Shown one piece after another: positions 16,756 to 25,200 of a DNA stretch of 60,213 bases. This DNA is from Bryobacterales bacterium (GTDB taxonomy: Bacteria > Acidobacteriota > Terriglobia > Bryobacterales > Bryobacteraceae): assembly GCA_003167255.1 (NCBI GenBank), contig PMTR01000165.1:47867-108079 (forward strand), written 5' to 3'. The notes under the pieces are model-generated. The model was not told the DNA's origin, did not search any database, and saw only the letters and a list, made by a program, of their open reading frames with translations. Numbering within the stretch: the stretch's first letter is position 1; each line of letters opens with the position of its first letter. The position numbers and the translations under genes were made by a program.

Positions 16756-19559
16756 CGTCCAAACACCCGGTTGAAGAACTCCCGCGTCAGCCCGCGGATT
16801 TCACCGAGCACCGTGTCGATGCGCCGGTCGTGAAGGTGCTCCGGAGTCCATCTCCTTACCAGGTTGGTCAGTACTTCCAACTGCGCGGGCGATGCCGGCA
16901 GGCTGCCCTCCGCGTGTCCCGTCGAGACCCGCTGGCCATGGTCCACCGCGCGGTAGAAAGTCGCCGCCTCGCGCAGGAAATCGGCATCTTCGCGGTCCAG
17001 GTGCCCCATCTTCTCGATCACGTCAATGCGCTCAGGCGTGTTCAGCACTCTGTAAAAGATGCCCGCGCTCTTGAGCCGCAGATACATCAGCGCAAAATCG
17101 ATATCGTAGTAGCCGCCGGGGCCGGCCTTGAATGGATTGCGCCGCCCCTGCTCGCGCTCCAGGCGGGCCCGCATTTCCGCCAGTTCTTCGCGCGAGCGCA
17201 TGCTCTGTCCGTAGCGGCGCCAGTCCAGCTCCTGCAACTCATGCAGAAAACCGGTGGCCCGTTCCACGTCGCCCGCCACGGCCCGCGATTTCATGTAGGT
17301 GATGCCTTCCCAAGCTTCCGCGTGGCCCGCGAAATAACTCTTGTAGGCGCCTTCCGGCTGCACCAGGTCGCCCGCGCGGCCGTTCGGCCTCAGCCGCGTA
17401 TCTACTGCGAACATCATTCCCTCGCCGGTGTAGGCGCTCATGGTTTGGATCATGCGCTCGGCCACACCGGTCCAGAAGGCGTGCTCGCCCGCCTCCTCGT
17501 CCGGCATGACGAAAACCAGGTCGGCGTCGGAACCGAGATCGAATTCGCTCATGCCGAGCCGGCCCAGCGCGATCACCATCATCTGCCGATGGCGAGAGCC
17601 GGCGTCACGCGGCGCGTCCCTCAAAGCGATCCGGTAGGCCGCGTCGATCACGCCGTCGGCCAATGCCGATGTCTTCTTCAACGTGTCGAAGATGGGCGCT
17701 GCCTCCAGCAGGCTTTCGCTTTGGATGCGCATCATCTGCCGGCGGTAGAAACGGCGCAGACCGTCGCTGTTCTCGAGCGGCTCGCCTTCGAAGCATGGGA
17801 CACGGCCGATTTCATCCAGCAATTCCGGAAAGCGCAGCAGGTCGTCGGCAAAATGCGCGCTGTGCTCGAAAATGTCCAGCACTCCGGCCGCCAGCTTGGC
17901 GTCCGCATCCAGGCGGGCGAGCACCTCCGGGCTGGCCATCGCTTTTTCCAGGAAATGCGTGAACCGCTCTCGGCCGCGATGCAGGCTGGCGCCGGCGGCC
18001 GCCGCCAGCCGCGGTGCTCGCTGCTCCAATGCCCGGGTGAGATTGCTGGCCGGCGCCGCCGCTTCCACTTCTTCTTCCTCCACCGCGGCCGCCGCTGCCG
18101 CCGGCCGGTCATCCGCGGGCTGCTGCATGTGGACTACCCGGGCGTAGGCTTCCAGCACCGCCGCCTGATGTTCCGCCACTCGCTGCTTCAGCGTTTCGCC
18201 ATCGAGTGGCGCGCCGGTGGTTTCGAGCGGCATTTTGCGCGCCAGCAGATCGAGTTCCGCGGCGTCCGTGGGCAGAGTGTGAGTTTGCCGGTCCTCGTCC
18301 ATCTGCAGACGATGCTCCAGGTGGCGCAGAAACTGGTAGGCCGCAACCAGCCGCGCGTATTCCGCGCCCGAGAGCAGCCCCTTATCGCGCAAGCGGAACA
18401 GCGCAAACATGGTGCCGCCATGCCGCACCCATTGTTCCCGCCCGCCGTGCAGACGCTGCAGGCACTGCGCCAGAAATTCGATGTCGCGGATGCCCCCCGC
18501 CGCCAGCTTCACATCCAGGCCGCGCCGCCGGCCCTTCTTCGCCGCCATTTTTTCGCTGATGCGCTGCCGCGTTTCCGATACGGCTTCCACTCCGCGAAAA
18601 TCAAGCGAGCTCTGGTAAATCAGCGGTTCCACGAAATCCAGCAGCGCCGCGCCCGGCTCGGGCTCGCCCGCCGACACCCGCGCCTTGATGAGCATCTGCT
18701 TTTCCCAATCGCGCGCCCGCTCCGCGTAATAAGCCCGGGCGCCTTCTTCGGAGATGCAAATCTCGCCCAGCGTTCCATCCGGCCGCAACCGCAGATCCAC
18801 ACGGTAGCACTGGCCCTCGGCGGTATAGGCCGAGAGCAATGCCGTATAGTCGTTCGCGACCTTCTTATAGAACTCTTTGTTGCTGAGCCGAAGCGGGCCA
18901 TCCGTTTCGCCGCTCCCGCCATACACGAACATCAGGTCGATATCCGAACTGTAGTTCAACTCCTGGCCGCCCAGCTTCCCTAGCGAAATGACGGAAAAAC
19001 CGCAGGGCGTTCCGTCCGCCAGTCGTGGCTCGCCGTACCGCCCGACCAACTCCGCGTGAATTCGGCCGTAGGTGACATCCAGAATCGCGTCCGCCAGGTT
19101 GGAGAGCTCTTCGGTCACTTCCGAAAGCGCCGCAACACCCATCACGTCGCGCAGCACGATGCGCAGCAACTGCTGCCGCCGGAAGCGCGCCAGATCCACC
19201 GCAGCCGGTGCGCCGGCTCGATCTTTTCCCAGAAGCTCCCTCAGCCGCTGCGCGTATTCCTCGGCCGGGAGCACACGATAGAAGCTCCCCGAATTCGCCA
19301 CGCGCAGAATCCGCTCCGGGTTCTGTAGAACTGTTTCCGAAAGGAACTGGCTGTAGGAAAACAGATTCACCGCGCAGCGTAGGGCCGCGGGAGAACTGGC
19401 GATGCGGTCGAATGCCGAAGGCGAATCCTGCCGGAGCCGCTCCAGCAACCGGACGGCTGCTGGCGGGTTGGGCGCAGCGGCCAGCAACATTTGAATCCGC
19501 GCCGCTACGCGCTCCGGCAGCCCCGCCCCCAACCGGAGGACGTCCAGCGAAGTCTCCAT
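16752..19559 (-). CDS. glnE: Bifunctional glutamine synthetase adenylyltransferase/deadenylylase
   Basis: The 935-residue protein has two nucleotidyltransferase domains. The N-terminal one contains SLGKLGGQELNYSSDIDLMF, and the C-terminal one contains ALGRLGMSEFDLGSDADLVF, each with the paired Asp residues that bind metal. The first removes AMP from glutamine synthetase and the second adds it, under control of PII. The target, GlnA, is encoded at 29459-30868. The start codon lies three bases after TGA within a 37-base remnant of the 3' end of a MOSC gene. A 5' fragment of glnE is duplicated at about 27804-28220. Confidence 0.94.
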   Translation of the reverse strand: METSLDVLRLGAGLPERVAARIQMLLAAAPNPPAAVRLLERLRQDSPSAFDRIASSPAALRCAVNLFSYSQFLSETVLQNPERILRVANSGSFYRVLPAEEYAQRLRELLGKDRAGAPAAVDLARFRRQQLLRIVLRDVMGVAALSEVTEELSNLADAILDVTYGRIHAELVGRYGEPRLADGTPCGFSVISLGKLGGQELNYSSDIDLMFVYGGSGETDGPLRLSNKEFYKKVANDYTALLSAYTAEGQCYRVDLRLRPDGTLGEICISEEGARAYYAERARDWEKQMLIKARVSAGEPEPGAALLDFVEPLIYQSSLDFRGVEAVSETRQRISEKMAAKKGRRRGLDVKLAAGGIRDIEFLAQCLQRLHGGREQWVRHGGTMFALFRLRDKGLLSGAEYARLVAAYQFLRHLEHRLQMDEDRQTHTLPTDAAELDLLARKMPLETTGAPLDGETLKQRVAEHQAAVLEAYARVVHMQQPADDRPAAAAAAVEEEEVEAAAPASNLTRALEQRAPRLAAAAGASLHRGRERFTHFLEKAMASPEVLARLDADAKLAAGVLDIFEHSAHFADDLLRFPELLDEIGRVPCFEGEPLENSDGLRRFYRRQMMRIQSESLLEAAPIFDTLKKTSALADGVIDAAYRIALRDAPRDAGSRHRQMMVIALGRLGMSEFDLGSDADLVFVMPDEEAGEHAFWTGVAERMIQTMSAYTGEGMMFAVDTRLRPNGRAGDLVQPEGAYKSYFAGHAEAWEGITYMKSRAVAGDVERATGFLHELQELDWRRYGQSMRSREELAEMRARLEREQGRRNPFKAGPGGYYDIDFALMYLRLKSAGIFYRVLNTPERIDVIEKMGHLDREDADFLREAATFYRAVDHGQRVSTGHAEGSLPASPAQLEVLTNLVRRWTPEHLHDRRIDTVLGEIRGLTREFFNRVFGR

Positions 19560-19620
19560 GGGTCAGGCTAACTGGGCCACGACTGCAATTATATCCGAGC
19601 GGCCGAACGGCGCAGTGTTT
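19204..19620. repeat. Direct repeat A: glnE 5' region, right-hand partner at 27804-28220
   Basis: About 410 bases covering the first 118 codons of glnE and 60 bases upstream are repeated in the same orientation at 27804-28220. I count about ten mismatches by eye. Together the copies flank 8.2 kb with two divergent genes. Confidence 0.92.
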
Positions 19621-19657
19621 GCCGTCGTCTCGACACTCTGGTGGGGTATGGACATTC

Positions 19658-19728
19658 TGGCGGCACCGGGCGTCGGCATGAGTGCCGACGCGGCACGCAT
19701 GAGTGCGTCGCATGAGTGCGTGCGCCAC
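19658..19728. repeat. Second-family intergenic repeat with nested hairpins
   Basis: Ends at GTGCGCCAC and contains small palindromes around GAGTGCCGAC and GCATGAGTGCG. The inverted counterpart at 55095-55159 shares GTGGCGCACGCACTC and the nested hairpin order. The copies differ mainly by one extra hairpin here. This covers most of the stretch between glnE and the downstream regulator gene; the rest (19729-19886) shows nothing I can name. Confidence 0.65.
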
Positions 19729-19886
19729 ATCATCACCACGGAATGTTTGTGAGAAGAGCGGGCTAACCCTGGAAACGCGGTTCAAATCATTGGCGGCCGC
19801 CCGCATGCCCGCAGGTTGTCAGATTGGAGAGAGACCTCCAAACCAGCCGGGCGCCGATAGAATGCCGGCGTTGCGGGTGGACCGTT

Positions 19887-22118
19887 CTACAACGCCCGGC
19901 GGGCTTCGGCTAGTTCGTGGAGGTCGGAGTCGGCGTGCTTCCAGAGAGCCAGGAACTGCTGGAATTGGGCTTTGGCTTCGGCAGTGCGGCCGCGGCGCTG
20001 GTAGGACAGCGCCAGGTGGAATCGCGCCAAAGCCATTCCCGGAAAGACGCGCAGAGCACGCTCGTATTCGACAATCGCGTCATCGGTGCGGCCTAGTTCG
20101 AAGTAGGCTTCGCCGAGGGCGTCCTCGCGCGGCTCCATATCAGACCAGGCGGTCCTCACCCGCAGCATTTGACGCAGCATGTCGAGGCGGTCTTCCGGGC
20201 GTCCGCGCAGTCTGGCCTGCTCCGCCAGGAAATAATACTGATGCCTGGAACCGAATTTTCCGCCACGGCCCACCACAGACGTTGCGGGCAACTGAAAATC
20301 GATCGTTCGGATCAGGAGATAAGCCGGGTTGGAGTTCACCCAGCCATCGATGGGGATCTTCAACGCCTGCTCCGCCTCGCTTCGCGCGGCGTCCCAGTGG
20401 CGGAAGCGCCAGTCGATCCACGCAGCCTGATCCCAACCCCTCCGGCGATCCCTATCGCCCAGTCCCGCGCCGGTGTTCCGCAGGGACTCCCGCACGCCGT
20501 CGCGGACCCGTCCCATTTGCGCATAGAGCAGACCCCGATGAAGCGAGGCGATGCGGAACGCCGGGTCGAGCTCGAGGGCTTTCCGGTATGCCTCCAGCGC
20601 ATCGTCAAACTGACCGGCGGACTGGTACGAGAGCGCCAGGCTATCGTAGGCATTGGCGTCGGAAGGCGCCAGCGCGATGTAACGCTCCGCCATCGCGATC
20701 GCGTCGGAGTGACGGCCCATCTCGGACGAGACGGAGCTCAGCGCGTTATAGATCTTGGGGTCATCCGGATCCATCGCGTTGGCATGACGGAGCAATTCAG
20801 CGGCCTCTTCATGCCTCGACTCGCCGCGCAGCAGCATCGCCAGCCGGAAGTACGCCTCCTCCTCGTTCGGATAGGCGGCGATCAATTCCGAGTATGCCCG
20901 GATGGCGCGATCGTAATCCTGATTGGCGATGGAGTACCAGGCCAGGATGTGCTGCCGGTCCTTTTCGGTGAGGCGGGCGGCGGCGCGGAACGCTTTTTCG
21001 AGATACGGGCGGCCCTTGCCCGGGTAGGCGCCCGGAACGGCGTAGGCATATCCGATGCGGGCCTGTGCCATGACGAAAGAAGGGTCGAGCGCCAGCGCCT
21101 TTTCGAGGAGTGCGATGGCTTCGGGAGTTTGCAGAGACTCGGCCTTTTCCAGCCCCAGCGAGTAGTAGCGGTACGCTTCCAGGTTGTCGGTCATCAGCGA
21201 CGACAACTGCCGCCGGTCCCGATCCTGACTGCGCGGCGCCAATCGTGCGGCCAGACGAGCGCCCAGAAAATCCAACTGAGAGAGAAGCTGTCCTTTGCGA
21301 TCGACCGTCATGTTCTCGGCGGCGAGGATGGCGCCGTTGGCGTCGGTGGCCCGGGCGTCGACGCGCATGCTCTCGCCCAGCATGGAAAAGCTTCCGGCGA
21401 TGACCACCGAAGCGCGGGTGGCGCGAGCCCGCTCGAGATCGCTGCCGGATCCCGCCTGATTGGAGGTCCGCAGGCGCGAGTTGACCTGCTCGCGGCTCAG
21501 GACTTCGAAAACCAGAGAGCGGGAAAGCGTGGTGGCGAGCATGTCCGGCAGGCCATCGCGGAGCCAGTCGAGATCGGCCTGGCCGGAGAGATTGTCGAAC
21601 CGCACCACCGCGATCTGCCGTTTGGCGCCGACGGTGGGAATCGGTCCGGGCGCGGCAACCCAGTAGGCCCCTCCGCCCAGGGACACGGCTAACAGGACAG
21701 CAACCGCCCGCAGGAACGGGCGGCGGGAGCGGGGCGCCGGTACCGCCGGAGTCTCACGGACGGGAACCTCGGTCACCGTGCCGACGAACCGGTAACCCAT
21801 TCTGGGAACGGTCTTCAGATAAGCCGGATTGCGATGGGTGTCTCCCAAGGCGCGGCGGACATAGGCGATGCACTGGGTGAGCGCGTCGTCAGTAACGGCG
21901 GTGTCCTTCCAGTAGAGGTCCAGCAGTTCTTCCTTGGCAATCAGGCGGTCGGGGTTCTGCAGGAAGTGAACCAGAACGCGGAAGGCCTTGGGCTGCAGAG
22001 GGATTTCGACACCGCCGCGGCGCACAACCGCGCGGATGGCATCAACCTCAATGTCATCAATGCGATAGATGGACGGACCAAGACCTTCCGGCAAACCCGG
22101 GTCTCCCTTATTGGGCAA
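19887..22118 (-). CDS. CadC/ToxR-like winged-helix regulator with TPR repeats
   Basis: The 743-residue protein has an OmpR-type winged helix at about 15-115 (LQPKAFRVLVHFLQNP, DDALTQCIAYVRRALGD, PRMGYRFVGTV). A membrane segment follows at about 135-155 (FLRAVAVLLAVSLGGGAYWV). A TolB/FlgO-like domain comes next (IAVVRFDNLSGQADLDWLRDG), then about eight TPR units (AIALLEKALALDPSF, AYRKALELDPAF). There is no receiver domain, so it would be a membrane-bound one-component regulator. It is divergent from the giant secreted protein, with about 120 bases between starts, and may control it. A related protein lies at 49484-51355. Confidence 0.85.
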   Translation of the reverse strand: MPNKGDPGLPEGLGPSIYRIDDIEVDAIRAVVRRGGVEIPLQPKAFRVLVHFLQNPDRLIAKEELLDLYWKDTAVTDDALTQCIAYVRRALGDTHRNPAYLKTVPRMGYRFVGTVTEVPVRETPAVPAPRSRRPFLRAVAVLLAVSLGGGAYWVAAPGPIPTVGAKRQIAVVRFDNLSGQADLDWLRDGLPDMLATTLSRSLVFEVLSREQVNSRLRTSNQAGSGSDLERARATRASVVIAGSFSMLGESMRVDARATDANGAILAAENMTVDRKGQLLSQLDFLGARLAARLAPRSQDRDRRQLSSLMTDNLEAYRYYSLGLEKAESLQTPEAIALLEKALALDPSFVMAQARIGYAYAVPGAYPGKGRPYLEKAFRAAARLTEKDRQHILAWYSIANQDYDRAIRAYSELIAAYPNEEEAYFRLAMLLRGESRHEEAAELLRHANAMDPDDPKIYNALSSVSSEMGRHSDAIAMAERYIALAPSDANAYDSLALSYQSAGQFDDALEAYRKALELDPAFRIASLHRGLLYAQMGRVRDGVRESLRNTGAGLGDRDRRRGWDQAAWIDWRFRHWDAARSEAEQALKIPIDGWVNSNPAYLLIRTIDFQLPATSVVGRGGKFGSRHQYYFLAEQARLRGRPEDRLDMLRQMLRVRTAWSDMEPREDALGEAYFELGRTDDAIVEYERALRVFPGMALARFHLALSYQRRGRTAEAKAQFQQFLALWKHADSDLHELAEARRAL

Positions 22119-22240
22119 TCCTCACCCAATGCTCAGCCATCGCTCAGGACTTCCATCGGGGGATCGCCCCACAATGACCGTTAGCTGTCATCTTACCCAA
22201 TATTCCCGACCGTAAGGAAGATTGGCTGGGGGGTCTACGC

Positions 22241-25200
22241 ATGAGAACGGCATGGGGCGCGGCGACGTTGATTTCGGCGGTGGTGTTTTGGGCATGTCCG
22301 GCGATGGCGCAGGGGACGCTGCAACTGGTACCTACCGATCCGGTGGTGAGTTTCAATAACTCGGGAGGCGGCGCCACAGTCGCGACGACACAGGGCTCGG
22401 CCACGATTACGATCCATGACACCAATTCTCCCGGCAACCCCGTGGTCAGCACCGGCAGCATCGGCGTCACCGCACCCATTTCCGTGGATTTCAAGTACCC
22501 GCTCACCAATAACTTGTACAGCCTCACCAACGGCGCATATTTCCATGTGACATTTTCCTTCACCGGCCTCTATCAGGCAGTGATCGACGTGTCCAACGAT
22601 CCCAACATCACCACGGCAGGAGGCGGCAATTGCAGCAAAGTGGCCAACTACCCAGGCAGTTTCGACTGCGGTCTGTTCTACATGTACGGTACGCCGGACT
22701 ACGCCGCCATCAGTGTGGCGTTGACGTACGAGCCCCATTACCTGGACTCTGCACGGTTGGTGCGGTTGCAATTCCGCTGGACCACCGGCCCTGTGTCCAC
22801 ACTTGCAATCGATCATGCCGAGGTCCTCCAGTCCATCCAAAGCGCCGACGGCAAGGGTGTCCGCTACATCGCCAACAAGAACACTCTGGTGCGGGCCTTC
22901 GCAAAGACCGACACCGGCTCGCTGTTCCTGGCCCAGAACTCATATGACCCTGGCCTGCAGCAACAGGGCTTCGCCACGCCTAACGTTGGGGACCGCGGGG
23001 ATGCGGGCAGTTCCTCGAACCACGTGATCTACCCCAACATTCCCGGGCCGGACGACGTAAGCTACTCGGTCAGCACCTACTCTGATTATTCCGGCTACTA
23101 TAGCGGCGTCCACACTCCGCAGACCGTTTCCGGTAGCGTGAAAATCAATTTCCAGGAACAAAAGAGTCTCCCCAGTTTCTATGTGGCGCATATCGGAATC
23201 TGTTTTGACCCCGGAACGGGGACCCTCGATTGCCCCAACCAGCGGAATATGGCGGAGCAGGAAACCGGCAATTCCCTCTTCCCTTTCCCCGACCATACTT
23301 TCCAGTACGTTCAGATTCCACTTCCGGATCTGGTCTTTCCAATCACGTCCAAGGGAGCGCCCCTCAGCTACCCCAAACTCGATTTCACTCTCAGCCGGTT
23401 GTTGTACAAATACTTCATCGTGCAAAAGATGTTCTCCAATCTCTCCAAGACCTATCTGTCCGGCATCGACCATCTGGTTGGCTGGATTCCCGACTATGAA
23501 TCCAAGGCCGCCGATGGCACGTCACAGACTCTCCGATATGAAGACTTCGCCCAGGCGTACGGGGGTCCCCGGCAGATCTCCTGGCAGCCCGTCCTGCCTG
23601 ATTACGTGTATGACAGCGAACTTCCTCATCGTCTGGGTCACCAATTCGGCTTGGCCGACGAAGCCCCTGGTCCTATCGGCGACGTTGGATTCGATGGAGA
23701 GAGGAACAAAGTCATGCCGCCAGGGTCCCCCAAACTCATGGATCCGACTTTTGGCGCCAGCAAGTGGATAACGGTCGACGAATACAACCAGATACTCGCC
23801 CGCTATCCCCTGACCTCCACCCCCCCCACGCAACCCCGCGCCGCCGCCGTTTCCGGTGAGTATGCCGTGATCACCGGCGTCGTCCAGCGCGATGGCTCCG
23901 GCGCGCAAATCGACCCGGTCTTTCACCTCAACGGCACGGTGGCTGCCGATCCATCCAATCCCGCGGGCAATCACTGTCTGCAGTTCGCCAACGCCACCAC
24001 CGTCCTCGGGCAGTATTGCTTCGATCTCGATGTGACCCCGGCAGCCGGACTGGATCAGCAGATGTTCGCCGTCATCGCACCCTGGCCCGCCGGAACCACT
24101 CAGCTCACTTTGCTTCGCGGCGCCGGCGCCTTGCAGACGTTGAAGGCAGCCGCGGTCGATCCCGCCGTCACCATCGTCGCGCCCAAGCCGGGCGACCGCT
24201 GGCAAGGCGTCAACACGGTCTCCTGGTCCGTCACCGGCGCAGCCTCCAGCGTAGTCTCCAGCCTGCTCTACTCCCCCGACGGCGGCACAAGCTGGCTCCC
24301 GCTTGCAACCGACCTCACCGATACGCAGTACTCCTTCGACACCAGTAAGATTCTCGGCGGGCCGCAAGTTTTTTTCCGCGTCATCGCCGCCAGCGGGCTG
24401 AACTCCGGCACCGCAACCATGGGACCTCTTGCGGTGCTCCAAACCCCTAAAATCAGCGCAGCCGTTGCGTCGTTGGATTTCGGTAACACCGTTGCCGGAG
24501 ACATGCTGCTACAGAGATTCACCATCTCCAGCAGCGGCACCGGTCCCCTCACCGTCACCAGCATCTCCAGCGATAACCCGGCCTTCACCATCGCCTCCGG
24601 AGCCTCGGCCAGCCCGCTCATGAGCGGCGGCGTCGCCACCGTGGCCGTCACTTTCACCGCCTCCTCGGCTGCGGGCAATCAAAAGGCCACCCTCACCATC
24701 AACAGCAATGACCCCCTCACCCCGTCTCTTTCCATTCCTCTGACCGCCGCCATCTATGCCACCGCCCAGCCCAGCCTCTCTGCATCGCCGACCGCAATCG
24801 ATTTCGGCACTGTCCCCGTTGGCCAGACCGGTGAAGCCATCCTCCCGATCGCCAATCGCGGCTCTACCGAGCTCGATATCGCCTCCATTGCCAGCTCCAG
24901 TTCCCAATTCACCGTGGCCTCGCCGGCTACGCCTCTGGTCATACAGCAAGTCGCGTCGCAAGATGGCATCCTGCGATTCACGCCCTCCGCCACCGGGCTG
25001 CAAACCGCCAACGTCACCCTCGCCAGCAACGACCCAACCCACCCCAGCACCATCGTCAAACTGCAAGGCACGGCGGCCCCCGCCAGTTCCACCTCGCCGC
25101 AGATCAAATCCGGCGGCGTCGTCAACGCGGCCAGCTTTCAGGGCGCGCTGGTTCGCGGAGGACTGGCGGCGCTCTTCGGTTCCAACTTCACTACCGGCGG

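Noticed and set aside
16830-18983. 717-residue open frame opposite glnE
   Set aside because: It is antisense to the well-supported glnE with no ribosome site and unstructured composition.
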